A stretch of 64,000 nucleotides of DNA from Patagioenas fasciata (Eukaryota > Chordata > Aves > Columbiformes > Columbidae): assembly GCF_037038585.1 (NCBI RefSeq), contig NW_027288510.1, positions 2,733,001 to 2,797,000 of the forward strand. Direction: 5' to 3'. Below, piece by piece: positions 46,600 through 58,790 of this stretch. The stretch's first letter is position 1; each line of letters begins with the position of its first letter. The notes beneath the pieces are model-generated. The model ran no database searches, was not told the origin of the DNA, and saw nothing but the letters and a program-made list of their open reading frames with translations. The position numbers were made by a program, and so were the translations under genes.

Positions 46600-47080
46600 C
46601 TTGTGTTGATACCCGTGGTTGCCCGGGGCAGCTGCGTCTCCCAGGCGAGCTGGGTCCCGCCCCGGCCCGCCCCCGGCTCCTCGCAGTGTCCCTTCCCCCG
46701 GGCAACGCGGCTCTTCCCCGCCAACACCCGCCGGTGCCGGCCGGATGGAGCAGGCGGTGGAGCCGGTGCCCGGCGCCGAGCGGCTGTGCCGGTGCGCGGC
46801 GCGGGGGCTGGGGGTGCCGGCGGAGCGCTGGGAGCGCTGGGCAGGCGGGGAGGCGGCGGGGCCGCTGCTGCGGAGCTTCCTGGCGGGGCCGGCGGGGCCG
46901 GCGCTGCTGCTCTGGCGGGGCCCGGCCGGGGAGCTGGAGCTGGGGCCGCCCCCGCCGCCCCCCGCCGCCCGCCGCAAGGGGCTGTTCTTCCTGCGGGCCC
47001 CCGGCGCCGGCCCCGGGGAGCTGCTCTGCGGGGACCTGCCCGCCGATGCCCTGCGGCACTTTGCCGCCCTCGTGGAGGAG
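46600..47080 (+). promoter_or_regulatory. CpG island and probable promoter of the DNAH9-like gene
   Basis: Dense GC/CG sequence spans the first coding exon and about 130 bp upstream. No TATA box was seen. An X-box for RFX-type ciliogenic factors would be expected for an axonemal dynein but I could not identify one with confidence. Confidence 0.6.
46745..47080 (+). CDS. DNAH9: DNAH9-like exon 1 (N terminus)
   Basis: The first in-frame ATG (46,745) opens 112 codons ending at GAG|GTGAGG. The protein starts MEQAVEPVPGAERLCRC, continues GLGVPAERWERWAGGEAAG, and ends CGDLPADALRHFAALVEE. The GDLP..xLxxLAALxEE ending is characteristic of DNAH9/DNAH17-type tails, as I recall them. Outer-arm dynein heavy chains are motor ATPases of motile cilia and flagella; this region forms the tail that binds intermediate chains. 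It is somewhat shorter at the N terminus than my memory of human DNAH9. Confidence 0.88.
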
Positions 47081-47083
47081 GTG

Positions 47084-47310
47084 AGGATGAGGGGCCACGG
47101 GGGCAGGCTCAACATGAGGAGAAATTTGTTTGCTGGGAGATGGCAGAGCCTGGCCCAGGCTGCCCAGGGCGGGTGTGGAGTCTCCTTCTCTGAGACATTG
47201 AAACCCGCCTGGACCCACCTGTGTGATCTGCTCTGTGACCCTGCGTGAGCAGGGCTTGGACTGGGGGATCTGCAGAGATCCCTTCAACCTAACCAGGCTG
47301 GGATCCTGTG
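47084..47310 (+). repeat. CR1 fragment abutting DNAH9-like exon 1
   Basis: Begins within a few bases of the exon 1 donor (gggcaggctcaacatgagg, then ctggcccaggctgcccaggg) and ends ctgggatcctgtga. Sense CR1 3' end. Confidence 0.8.
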
Positions 47311-47554
47311 AGGCCTGGGCAGCCCCGGAGGTGCAGAGGGAGCCCTGGCACCCATGAGTACCGGGTGCCCCTCGCACATGGCAGCGGGGAAGGTGTCCCC
47401 TCCTACAGACAGGCTCCTTGGCCTCCCTCCCTTCTCTGCTGATGCACTTGTACCCTTAACTCTGCCCTTTGCAGTACCATGGACGGCTTTAGAACTCATA
47501 TAAACCACCTGAATGCTGATCCACATCAGCTCTGTCTATCAGTGGGGTCCTTGT

Positions 47555-47780
47555 GGGACTGATGTACCCACAGGTGCTGGAGGGGACATCTGCAGGTCAC
47601 CTACTCCAAACCCCTGCTCAAGCAGGGCCATCCAGAGCCAGTTGCCCAGGGCCATGTCCAGGTAGCTCTTCATTATCTCTAAGGATGGAGACTTCACAAC
47701 CTCTTTGAGCAACCTGGGCCAGTGCTCGATTACTCTCATAGTGAAAAAGTGTTTTGTGATGTTCAGGAGCCTCCTGTAGC
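47555..47780 (-). repeat. CR1 fragment (antisense)
   Basis: Contains gggacatctgcaggtcacct, cagagccagttgcccagggc and aggtagctcttcattatctc, typical antisense CR1 internal text. Intronic. Confidence 0.7.
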
Positions 47781-47789
47781 TCAGTGTCG

Positions 47790-49727
47790 GGTTATCTCAG
47801 GTGGGCTGATGTTTTCTTAAAGAGATCGTCAAGAGGTTCGAGTGCTTTTGCTTTGCTGTGTTATTAGCCTGAACTAGACAATGTTGTTTCGGTTTATTCC
47901 TGATGGCTCCTCACCTGGAGAAGTCTCAGGAATGAGGCTGTAATGGGAAAGCAGAGGAGCTGCTGGATTTGAGAAGCTCTGATCATGATGTTTGGTATAT
48001 TAAGATGGTGACTGATAGATTGGATTCCCAAGAGCAGGCTGCCAGACTGGTTATCCTGGTTTTGTGAGAAAACACATTATTTATACGGGGAGCTTTTGTT
48101 TTGATGAGCCCCGTGGTCTTGCGAAGTCTGCACAAACAGTGGTTTTGCATCACGGCTGGCCAATAGCATTGCAAGCACCGTCTGCTATGGGTAGATGGTG
48201 GGGTAGGAACACTTTGGCAGATCCTGTTAAATCCTGTTTACTGAACGCCTTTGGGAGCCGGGATTGTGCGTCCCAGCTGCGTGTTTGCAGGCTTTGCTCT
48301 CCCCTGTGCAGACATGCAGTATTTCTGCAGGGAGCAGATTGTGCCTGGTTTTCATCCTATTTTCCTCTCAAGCTTCACTTGAAGGCAAAAGCAGCGGTGG
48401 TGCTGGGTCAGGCAGATGGGGTGGGTCTGCGTGAAGGTGAAAAAGGTCTTGAATTTCCTGGGGTTGGGGTCGTGTGTTCCTCTGCCCACACTTTGTCTTT
48501 ATTCAGTGAGGGGTCACAGCTGGTGACCTTGTCCACTTGTTGCTTCACTCCTGCGGTGCCGAAGGGAACACACCTGCTCTGTGGGCTGGGGCTTCATCCT
48601 GAGTCCAGTTATCATTTTAACAGTCAGAAAGAAAATGAACGGCTATCATTTGCCTGGTTACAACATCACTGGCATTAGCAGTCCACATGCTTTAAGTAAT
48701 AGAGACACATCTTGCTAATAATGCAGCTAAAACTGCTGAAGGTGAACTCGTCAGCACCTGCCCGTGTGTTCCCTGGGGTTGTGCTCCCCCTTCCCACGGC
48801 TCCCTGGGCACGAAGGTGGCTGGTCGGGTCTTCTTCGGGTCTACAGAGCCAGCCACAGTTCCAAAGAGTCTTCAGCATCCTGGGACAGCACCATGGAGGT
48901 GCTGAGCTGCTTTATTCCGTTTCAATTTTATGTCCATTTGCAGCTATTTTTATGCCTTTAGTCACCTCCCCCCCCTCCCCTACCCCCACCCTGAGTCCAG
49001 TAACACAAAGGGCTGTTGTTTGTCACTAGGGACAACCTGGCTTTGTTAGGCTGTTGCCACAGGCTGGTCCCAGTGCAGAGCCAGCCAGGATAGGTGACAG
49101 ACACGGTGTTGCTGTCACAGCTCAAACAAGCCAAAAGCAGCTCAAATCTGGGCAAACCCCGACCAGCCCCACAACCCCATGCTGCCGGGTCAGTAAAAGT
49201 GCTGATAAAGGCAAAGCTCCTGTTTGGTGGGCTGCAGCTGGGACCTGGGGGACCCTCACCACCAGTGTATCCCAGGGGGTACCAGCAGACCTTCCCTTGC
49301 AGCACACTGAGCTCAGCCCAGCCCTGGCAGGCTCAAAGGGCAGCCTGACGGCTGTGCCCATGGGCAGGGACATGGGGACCAAGCACCGGGGACAGTTGTG
49401 AGGGCAAGGGACAGCAGCCCATGGGGCCATCTCCAGTTGCGGGCTTGAAAGGCTGGGAGAGCCTGGGGATGGGGCTGCTCACTTTGCCTACTGGCTTCCA
49501 CCCTCCTTGGCTGCTTGGATTTGGGGAAAAGGGTGTTCTGCTGTATAAAGTGGGCCTGTAGAGATGCCCATTCATCATCAGCTGCCTCTATTTCACATGG
49601 GAACTGCTTGAGACAGCAATGAATATGGGTCTCCAGGCTTGGCCAAGCACAGACCTCAGAGCCTGGTGGCCTGTCCGTCTCCTGCTGCACTTTTTTCTCC
49701 ATTGGTCTTCCGTGACTCCCGCTGTAG
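47790..49727. other. DNAH9-like intron 1, remainder
   Basis: No exon, RNA gene or repeat family could be supported here. Several open frames (for example 48,064-48,678) have no domain and no consistent splice context. Confidence 0.5.
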
Positions 49728-49924
49728 GTGATCGTGCCCATCCTAACGAACAAGAAGAACCATCAGGGCTGGCCACAAGTGGTGTCACAAGACATCGTGC
49801 GTCATGTCCACAACCTCAAAAGTACCATTTTCACAGTTGTTGGCCAAGTAGACGGCAAGACCTTGCTGCCTCTCCCAGCTGGCTCAGAGGGAATTGAGGA
49901 CATTGATCTGGAAAATGAGAAATC
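49728..49924 (+). CDS. DNAH9: DNAH9-like exon 2
   Basis: GTAG|GTGATCGTG acceptor and AAATC|GTGAGT donor; 197 nt, enters phase 0 and leaves phase 2. It encodes VIVPILTNKKNHQGWPQVVS and GQVDGKTLLPLPAGSE, highly typical of the dynein heavy-chain N-terminal region 1. Confidence 0.93.
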
Positions 49925-50581
49925 GTGAGTACCACCCCAAAATAACAGGTTCTGGAAGGTCCAGAGAAGCAGATGCGTTTGTACATCAAGTTGTCATCGT
50001 GTCTGGGCTGCGTGCGTGCCCCTGTGGAACCCCAGGAGATGTGTGGGTGCAGTGGAATGAATCACTCCTCAGACAGGACGTGGTGCGGGTGGGATTTTGT
50101 GAGAAGTTACTGCTTCCAAGGCAGTGGGGTGACCTGTCCTCAGCTTCCCAGCCCACTTGGTGGTGTTTCTTGCTGAATTAAGTGAGTTAATGACTGCAGG
50201 GATGTAGAATATTTTGAGGGAGAATGGTATGGGGAGAGAGAATCTTGCTGGATGTGTGAGTCTCCAGGTCAGATCCTGAACCTGAATGGATCTGATGTGA
50301 CAATGACTGGCTGTGCAGAGAGGTGGCGACTGGCTCTTCATTTCCATCATTCACTTTATGAACAGTGTTGTTGCCCACACTGCTGCAGACGTTCAGCCAT
50401 TTTCTCCAGAGTGTAATTCCTATATTAAACCAGTGACAAAATCTTATGGGGTTTGATTGTTTTGTGGTTTTGAAATGTGAAACCCTGTAAAATCCAGCTG
50501 CCCACACGGCCGGCCATTGGAAGTAGATCCAACTGAGCAATGCACATCAACAAAGTTAATCACGTACTCTGTTTACTACAG

Positions 50582-50740
50582 CATGGAACGGATAGATAAA
50601 TCTCTGGTGTATGCCATGGAGTCGGCCATCATAGACTGGAGCCACCAGATCCAGGAGGCACTGAAGAAAGAGTCTTCAGAGCCTCTCCTGCAAGGCAGCA
50701 ATCCGAACCCGAAGGTGGAGCTGGAGTTCTGGAAGAACAG
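50582..50740 (+). CDS. DNAH9: DNAH9-like exon 3
   Basis: Acceptor CTACAG (50,581), donor AACAG|GTACCC. Encodes IDKSLVYAMESAIIDWSHQI, SSEPLLQGSNPNPKVELEFW and KNR. Phases match exons 2 and 4. Confidence 0.94.
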
Positions 50741-51008
50741 GTACCCAGAGCAGCCTGGCCAGTGCACGGTGCCCTGTGGTGCTGGTTTTGTGTAGAGGGA
50801 GAGTGCTGGTGGTGGAGCTGCTAATTCCATGAGTTGAGAAGAACAGGCCACTTGGGGTTCATGTAGGCTTCAACTAAGGAAAATTGCTCCCGCACAGAAA
50901 ATCATCATGATCTGCAAAGTGCCTGGGAGGTCACTGGGCAGCTGGCTGTGTTTTAACTTAGCCCCACCACAGGGGCTACACCTCAAGGGACTTTTTTCAG
51001 AAATGCCC

Positions 51009-51170
51009 TTTACAGAATCCCAGGCTGGTTGGGCTGAAGGGACCTCTGCAGATCCCCCAGTCCAAGCCCTGCTCACGCAGGGTCACAGAGCAGATCACAC
51101 AGGTGGGTCCAGGCGGGTTCGAATGTCTCAGAGAAGGAGACTCCACACCCGCTCTGGGCACTCTTTCGTC
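51009..51170 (-). repeat. CR1 fragment (antisense)
   Basis: The text acagaatcccaggctggttg, ccccagtccaagccctgctc and gggttcgaatgtctcagaga is a reversed CR1 3' end, matching 47,120-47,300 in opposite orientation. Confidence 0.8.
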
Positions 51171-51729
51171 ACTGTTCACTAGGAGCCATCCACAGGAGTA
51201 ATTGCTGATGGACACCTGCTGGGGGCTGTCTGGAAATGGTGCATCTCAGCTGGCTGCTGTTCATCTGTCAGGGCCAGAGGGGCTTTAGATGCTCAGGAGC
51301 CTGGGAGTGGCATTTCCTCCTGCCCTTTGAAAACCTTTGTGCTGTACTGGTTCAGGCTGACTCGGGGCAAAGCCCTGCTGGCTGGAGAGCTGTTGCTAAT
51401 GCCTGCAGAAACACGATGGCTTTTTTTCAGCGATGTTCTGTCAGTAGCAGAGCTGCTGTCATGCTGAACTCAGCACTTTCTGTCCTGTAGGGTTTGTCTG
51501 TGCCTCATGCAGCTTTCTCCCATTTCCACAGTCCATGTGTAGCTGGAGGAAGCCCTGAATCAGGCCCAGGGGAAACAGATGATGTTGGGGGACAGCTGAT
51601 GGCCCAGTGTAGGTGGGTAACATGGCCACCAGCATCCTGGTGTGCATCAAGAACAGTGTGGCCAGCAGGCCCAGGGCAATGACTGTCCCACTGTACTCAG
51701 CGCTGGGGAAGCCAAACCTCAAATCACTT

Positions 51730-52205
51730 TTGGGCCCCTCAGGCCAAGAAAGACCTTGAGGTAGTGGAGTGAGTTGAGAGAAGGGAATAGAGCTGGTGAG
51801 GGGCTGGAGCACAAGTGTGATGGGAGTGGCTGAGGGACCTGGGGGGTTCAGCTGGAGAACAGGAGCTGAGGGGAGACCTTCTGATCTCTGCACTGCCTGA
51901 AAGGAGCTTGGAGCCAGGGGGGGTCGGGCTCTGCTCCCCAGGAACAAGCGCCAGGATGAGAGGAAACGGCCTCAAGTTGCGCCAGGGGAGGCTGAGGTTG
52001 GATATTAGGAAACATTTCTTCCCAGAAGGGGTTGTGAAGCATTGGAACAGGCTGCCCAGGGCAGTGGTGGAGTCACCATTCCTGGAGGGGTTGAACAGTC
52101 ACAGAGATGACATTCTCAGGGACACGGGGCAGTGCCAGGGGTTAGGTTATGGTTGGACTCGATGATCTTGAGGGTCTCTTCCAACCAACTGATTCTGTGA
52201 TTCTG
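51730..52205 (+). repeat. CR1 3' end with terminal octamers
   Basis: Runs from gaacaggagctgaggggag through gccaggggaggctgaggttg to the tail ctgattctgtgattctgtg at 52,190-52,207. It is a sense CR1 that ends about 16 bp before the acceptor of exon 4. Confidence 0.88.
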
Positions 52206-52222
52206 TGTCTCGGTTGCTGTAG

Positions 52223-52353
52223 GTGTGATGACCTGGAATGCATTTACAACCAGCTGACAACGAGGAAGGTCAGGAACATGATGGAGCTGCTGGAGAGAGT
52301 TGAGAGCAGCTACATCCCAGCCTTCAAAACCATGCTAATGGATGTTGAGGCAG
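52223..52353 (+). CDS. DNAH9: DNAH9-like exon 4
   Basis: Acceptor GCTGTAG, donor GGCAG|GTGAGA. Encodes CDDLECIYNQLTTRKVRNMM and SSYIPAFKTMLMDVEA. The acceptor lies about 20 bp after the tail of a CR1 insertion. Confidence 0.93.
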
Positions 52354-53985
52354 GTGAGATGCTGGGGCAACTTTACCACAGTGCTGGCTTCTGGCCTTTC
52401 TTCATGGCCTGGTGTGACTGATTTCAAGCCAAATCTTTCTAGTTTGTGAATTGAGACTGGGCTGCTTGTGCTTGAGTCTAGGCTTTTGTTTCCAGGCTGG
52501 GACAAGCTCCATCGCTGGTCTGTTGAGCCAGACTCTTGCCAAAGTTCAGGGTGAATGGGTTTGGGAATTTATTCTGCTGTAATAAAGTGTTTGCATTACT
52601 CTAACAGGACTCACCTCAACTTCCACCAGCTCCTCTGGTGTTATTATGCAGGAATGGGAGTTCAGACTAAGAGGACAGATCTTGTACCTAAGACTGCTTT
52701 GTTAGAGCGCTGCTTCTCAGGCTTTGGCCACTGCAGCCCGAATTTCCTTGCTTTGCTTTGCTTAGGGGAGTTGAGCGCAGCCCAAGGAAATATTGCAAAT
52801 CCCTGTCTGTAGTGAAAAACAGTGTAGTCCTGCTGGTCTGTCCCTGCAGACCAACACAGCTGGACATCCATGTCCAACCCAGCTGCTCTCTGGCACAATG
52901 AAACCATCTAGACTGTGTTAGCTGTGCACGTGCTGGCAGAAAACACTGTTCTTCACCACTTCACGTGCAAACATTGAATCTCTTAAGGATCTGTGTCACA
53001 CTCTGCATTGTGCAGTTTAAATGGGCTGGAGAAACACCCCTTATATAAGGAGCCAAGGGTTCATTGTTAAACTAATTAATACTTTAAGGGTTTAATCAAA
53101 ATACAACAAATATTTGGTTTTAATCCGGCTACAGCGATACTAACCCTAATTGGATAATTTGGACTATAATTGTTAATTTCCATTACAGCGCAGTTCAGAT
53201 TTGTGTGCACCTGCTTTTAAGTCTCTGCCCCTTTCCCTGGCATTGTACTGGTGTGGCTGCTGTTGGTGGATTTGCTGGGAGGGTGATGCTGATAGTGGGA
53301 GTCTCTTCTTCCTTGGTCTTGGGCCTTAGGGGTTATTTTTGCATGCATTCAAGCACTTCTGTCACTTCTTGTTGGTCCACAGGTTTAATTGCACAACGAT
53401 CTGGTTTTATTAATGCTTGCGCTCTGGGGTAATTCTTCAGGGTAAAACCACACAGCTGTACAGAGCTAAGCTAAAGCTTTCGACGAGTCAGACATCAGTT
53501 GCTTTACTGTTGACAGGTTTTCTATTACAGTCAGGACTAGTGGGGCCGTCGTCATCTGCCCACTGGACAAGGAGTTGCTTGAGCCAAAACTGAGCTAAAA
53601 AGGGCTCAGGCCAAGGCTGTACAGCCTGTCGTGCTGTACAGCAAGGCCATGGCTCACAGCCATGGCAGCACTGTATTTTTGGTGCTGTTGGGCAAATTCC
53701 GTGTGACTTTTTAGCAGTTGTGGACTCAGGCTCTCCACGAAGCCCTGTCCCAGCTCCCTGTCCCCTGCCATCACATCAGCTTATTTCTGTTCTGGTTACT
53801 GCCGCAGGTGAGTGATGTTCACGAGTGAGTGACCTGCAGCACACAGGTGGCTGAGGGTGCTCAGTGCTTGTCAGGACAGTTTCTTTTCCCAGGCACTTTT
53901 CCATGTGGTGGGGCCAGCACCTAGCTGGGAACCCAGCACACCGCAGCTGGGTGGTTCTTACCGCTTCTCACGTCTCTCAACACAG

Positions 53986-54197
53986 CTTTGACTGAAGCTC
54001 AGGACGTTCACCTGCACCTGACACCCCTCAAGCGCCGCTTGGAAGACGTAGAGAGGGTTGAGTTCAGCGAGGTGAAACCTTTCCTGCTCCCCCTGCTCCA
54101 CGTGGTGTGTTTGATCTGGGTCACCTCCAAGCACTACAACATGCCCGTGCGGATAGTGGTGCTGCTCCAGGAGATCTGCAACCTTCTCATTGAGCAG
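53986..54197 (+). CDS. DNAH9: DNAH9-like exon 5
   Basis: Acceptor CAACACAG, donor GAGCAG|GTCTGT. Encodes ALTEAQDVHLHLTPLKRRLE, FLLPLLHVVCLIWVTSKHYN and VLLQEICNLLIEQ. Phase 1 in, phase 0 out. Confidence 0.95.
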
Positions 54198-54390
54198 GTC
54201 TGTGGCTGTGATGCCTGTGTTTGCAGTCCCCTGTGTCCCCTCTCCCCTTCTTCCTATTGTCCTTCCCTGGAAAAGTGATTCTTTAGGCAACATTTAACTT
54301 AATAAACAGGTTCAAATGTGTTCAACACAAGAAGTCCTTGTTTTCCATGATGGCAGAAGTGACCTCTCAGGTGTGATTTTGCTCTTCCAG

Positions 54391-54624
54391 GCCCTGGTGT
54401 ACCTGTCTCCAGAAGACCTTCTGAAAGGGGACATGGAGGAGAGCCTGGGCAAGGTGCGAATGGTGCTCGGTATCCTGAACATGTTCAAAGAGGCATTTGA
54501 GGAGAGAAGGGAAAAACTGCACATGTATTATGAACCAGGCCAAGAAGTGAGGGAGTGGGACTTCAGCTCCACGATGGTGTTTGCGAGGCTGGACACCTTC
54601 CTGAAGAGGCTGGAGATGGTGGAG
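54391..54624 (+). CDS. DNAH9: DNAH9-like exon 6
   Basis: Acceptor CTCTTCCAG, donor GTGGAG|GTGAGA; 78 codons. Encodes YLSPEDLLKGDMEESLGKV, REKLHMYYEPGQEVREWDFS and a DTFLKRLEMVE end. Confidence 0.95.
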
Positions 54625-54974
54625 GTGAGACTCTGGTCTTGAAAAGCATTGCAAACCGTCAGGAGAACTCTGTAGCCAGGAGATCACTTGCTGGCATCTT
54701 TCCTTTCTATAGCTTCACCTGATACCAGGGAATGGGGCCACTCTTTTGCTGTTAAGTCTCCTGTTACAGCGAGTCTAAGACTGTGTTTTACTATGTCCTG
54801 CTCAGTGCATATGTAAGCTGGTCAGGTTGATAGGTGTGTTTTTTGCTCTCAGGAGTCCCGTTGGACTCCTTGCTCCTGTTGGGGCAAGAAAAGGAGGATT
54901 ACTGGAGGTGTGGTTTGCACAGCTGTAAATAAAGCAATGTAATCTCCCAGGTCTCCTGGTGCCATCAGAGACAG

Positions 54975-55045
54975 ATTTAGGTTATGGTTGGACTCAATGA
55001 TCTTAAGGGTCTCTTGCAACTGAAATGGTTCTATGATTCTATGAC
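54975..55045 (+). repeat. Short CR1 3' end
   Basis: taggttatggttggactcaa, then atcttaagggtctcttgcaa, then ggttctatgattctatgaca: a terminal CR1 piece of about 70 bp. Confidence 0.8.
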
Positions 55046-55379
55046 ACCCTAGAGCTGGGTCCTGCCTGTCTTGGAGAGGCCAGATGGCAGGATCCCCTTG
55101 GCTGTGCCACGTGGGCCTGGGGAGGAGCAGGGACACGTTCCTCACCAGGTTGTCCCTTCGCATCCTCATAGTCCATCAAACTGGGGTGCTGTGGCTCAGG
55201 GGTGTCCCTGTTTGCCAGATCTGTCACCTGAGGCAGGGACATTGGGGTGTCATCCCTGAGCTCCCAGTGTGGCCAAGGGCTCCTTGAGCCACAGGAGATG
55301 TTCTGCAGAGAGCAGGTCTGAGTGTGAATGTGGGAGCTCCCTATGCTCTCCTTACCACATGGCTGTGTCTGGAGACCAC

Positions 55380-55492
55380 AGACATACAGACACCATATGT
55401 ACCTGTTATACAGACACTGTATATACCTCTTATACAGATACTGTATGTACCTCTTGTACAGACCTTGCATGTACCTGTTATCTCTCACGTGG
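55380..55492. repeat. 27-bp tandem repeat, about 4 units
   Basis: Units of about 27 bp of the form TATGTACCTGTTATACAGACAC repeat four times with substitutions (TGTATATACCTCTTATACAG, TGTATGTACCTCTTGTACAG). Intronic. Confidence 0.8.
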
Positions 55493-57132
55493 CTAACCAC
55501 ACACATTCATCTGCTCTCCACACACATCCCAAATGAATTTCTTTGTTGATTGTTGCTGCGTTCTCAGTGTGTAGGGTTGGATGGCCAGTGTACAGGTTGC
55601 TGGTGTTTGCAGTTTTACTGCTTTAAATGTGCCATATGCTTTTATGTGTTCCTTAATTAACTATGTTGAAAACTGTCATGACTGGTGCCTATTTTAAAAG
55701 TATTCATAATGATGGTTTCCAGTAGGGTTTGATGTGAAATAAACCAAATTATGCTGGTCAGTGTAGAGAGGAATATAAATAGACACAGGAATAACTGCAG
55801 GTTATCATGAGGACAGTGTTGGTGACAGGTTTACTGGGACCCTGTAAAGGCTCTGGGGCACTGACTGCTGGGATTCCATGGATGCCGTGGGCACACTGTG
55901 GATATGGGCTGCAGACAAAAGCCAGTGGGGAGGTTTTGAGCTGGGGCACTGTGCGTTTTGACCAGTGTCTGTTTCCTCCTTCCGTGGCTGTCCCACACTC
56001 CAGGGACAGTAGAAGCTGCAGTATCTGGAGTCAGAGGGAGAGCCTGCGGAGTGAGCTGTAAAACAATAATTAAAAGCATAGTGCACACCAGCCTGTTAAT
56101 GAGGAAAACTGCTGCATCTCTCTCCGTCTCAATTTCCCCTCATCACTTCATTTCAAGCAACCTTGCAAGACAAAGCAAGGGACAACTGGTATTTCCACAT
56201 TATTTTTTTGCCTTACTAGGTATTTGTTCAAGCGGATGTGCTGGTGTGTCGAAGTGAATATGAATGCATATGTGCATTTGTTTTCGAATTTTCATAAAAG
56301 CTGCAGTTACACTGGTGCATGGGTAGCCCATGAGCACGTGAAGAGGGAAGGATCCCTTTCCTTTGGTTCGTTGCACTGTTTCATATTACGTGTCTGTGGT
56401 AAAACCTGCTGCCCTGCTCGGGTGGCCCCAGGACAAGTGCAAGCAGAGAGTGGCCACCAGTACATTCCTGTGCACATTTCTCCTGGTCCTCTGAGACAAT
56501 GGATGTTCAACCAGCCCTTACTTGGCCCTACCTAGGGAGACAGATGAGGTGGGATGGCAGCAGAGCTGCCCAGTGCTGCCACCACCACTGGGGGAGCGGG
56601 ACATTTTCCCAAGAGGTGACACTGCCAGGCTGCAGAGGATGGGAAGGGAAGGGAAGGACCCGTGTGCCACCTCAGCAGAGAGGGCCAGCGGGGCAGGTGC
56701 TGCAACACCCACTTGGACACGTGGAGGTTTGACTGCGCAGGAGCTTTGGACAGTTTGGGTACCTGTAAATATTAGAAATCTGTCCTTGGTTAATACCTAT
56801 AAAATTGGGATTCTTAGCTATGCTGGATGACATATAAGAGTCTCATATCCTGCTTTGGATCTGTCCTTTAAATACACTTAAAAGCGATTTTACAGTTGTC
56901 ATGGTATTTCTAGTGGCTGCAGCAGGTCTCACTGGGCAGGGACGTGTTATGAGCAGCCACTGATGCTCAGGACAGGCAGATCAGGCTCCCCCCTTCCCAT
57001 CCCTGCCACCCAGCCTGAGCACCAGCGCTGTGCTTGGGAAGGTCCCTCAGCAAGTGCAACTCTGTCGTGACAACTGTTGTCATCTTCTTTTGTCAACATC
57101 ATGACCTGTGTCTCCCTCCGTTGACTTTGAAG

Positions 57133-57300
57133 GATCTCCTGGCAACTTCCTTGGACTTGATGAAGCTGGAGAAAATTGAATTCAGTGGGATTAAAGGGAA
57201 GACCCTGGGCCAGCAGGTCCTGGACATGTATGAGGAATTCCAGGAGGCATACAAGGTGTTTTCAGAGCGAACCTATGACTGTCTTGACCTGACCAACACG
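57133..57300 (+). CDS. DNAH9: DNAH9-like exon 7
   Basis: Acceptor TTTGAAG, donor AACACG|GTAGGT; 56 codons. Encodes DLMKLEKIEFSGIKGKTLGQ and MYEEFQEAYKVFSERTYDCL. Confidence 0.94.
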
Positions 57301-57637
57301 GTAGGTGGGACCAGTTTGCGGGAACATCAGGAACATGTGCATGTTTCCAAAGCAGCAGTTTCCTGCTATCTTCTTCCCAGCTCTTTCCTCCTTTCATTAT
57401 GATCTGATCTGGTACTGGAGGGAACAGGGAGCCGCTGGCCTTTCCTGCAGAGATTTGGGACTTCTTGCACGTCCATATCTAACATATCTTGCTAGATCAG
57501 CACCTTAGATCAGTGCAGCTGGGAAACTGGGATTTCCATGAGTTATGCACAAGCTTTTGCTGTACATGGTGCTTGCTGAGGTATAAGAGCTATACCAACA
57601 CCCACATCTCTTTGCTTTCCTGCTCTTGGTATTTACC

Positions 57638-57855
57638 ATGTTTCCCCAAAAAAAAGACCTACCCCAAAAACAAGCTATAGCATGATTTTTCAGGATGCTT
57701 GAAATATGAACCCTATTCAAAAAATTAGCCCTAGTTACAGTTCATAAAAAAGTCAATTTAAATAGGGTCCAGGCAGCTATACATGTAAAAAAGTAAGCAT
57801 CTTTTGCAGCAAAAATTAATATAAGACTCTGTCTTAGTTTTGGAAAAACAAGGTA
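57638..57855. mobile_element. Candidate MITE (non-autonomous DNA transposon)
   Basis: The left end TGTTTCCCCAAAAAAAAGAC and the reverse complement of the right end, TGTTTTTCCAAAACTAAGAC, agree at about 16 of 20 bases, enclosing about 210 bp with no coding. The interior includes a second short palindrome (AAGACTCTGTCTT). The family was not assigned and a target-site duplication was not verified. Confidence 0.55.
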
Positions 57856-58564
57856 GTTTGCCTGATGAGGGCCAACTCAGATCATCTCTGGGATGTGTTC
57901 GCTCCTGCCTAGATGAACACATGGCATCTGGGGCTCTCAGAATTCAAGGATGCTCTATTTTATTATCAGTAGTGCTTTAATTAAAGGAATATTCCCAGCC
58001 CTCTGGGACCTGCCTGGTGTGGGGATGGGTGGCTCGTGCTTTGCTTCCTGCAGCTCCCAGTACATCTCTGCAGGGGGTGGCACGTCCCCAGTGTTTCTTG
58101 CTGGAAAGCTGCTTGCTCCATAGCACCCCTCCTTCAGCAGGGCAGGCACAGAGGAGAGGTGACAGTGGCTCTGCAGGAGGTGGCTTGGGTTTGGTGACCC
58201 CATGGCCATTTGTGTGACTCTGAGTCATGTTTGTTCTTTCAGTGCTCTAGTTTTGCACCCTCTGCCACTGCTGGAGCCGTTTTTTTTAGCTAAAACATGG
58301 CATCTGGATCTGCTGGAGCTCAGCAGTAGCAATAGTAAAAGCTATTTCCTTGCACTTTGTCCTTTGGAAAAGAGACACATGACCTCATTTTTAGTGGTTT
58401 TGTCCAAGCTAGAACAGAAGGACTGTCACGGACTGTCAAGTTCAGTCTTTGATTTGGACTCTTTTACGTGTAGGAAAACAAATATAGATGTTACTCTTGA
58501 AGTTCAAAGGATTTATTACAATTGAAGCAAGAAAAGCAGTGCAAGAAGATGATGGAAATTACAG

Positions 58565-58790
58565 AAACCCAGTACTGTTGAGTTTGAAAAGGACCTCTGG
58601 AGATCACCCAGTCCACCTTCCCTGCTCAAAGCAGGCTCAGCTAGAGCAGGACTGTGACTGGTCAGGTGAAATATCTCCAAGATTACCTATGTCCAAGTGT
58701 GGAGACTCCACAGCCTCTCTGGGCAACCTGTGCGAGTGTTTTGAAACTGCCTCACTCACAACCAGCTCACCATGGAACCACAGGCTTGTT
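58565..58790 (-). repeat. Old CR1 fragment (antisense)
   Basis: aaaaggacctctggagatca, cccagtccaccttccctgct and ccacagcctctctgggcaac fit a diverged antisense CR1. Confidence 0.65.

Noticed and set aside
46354-47377. 253- and 320-codon antisense ORFs over DNAH9-like exon 1
   Set aside because: They mirror the GC-rich sense exon and contain Pro/Arg/Ala-rich text without domains; the sense frame has clear family homology and splice sites.
48064-48678. 204-codon plus-strand ORF in DNAH9-like intron 1
   Set aside because: No domain, ordinary intron composition, no supported splice sites, and no similarity recalled.
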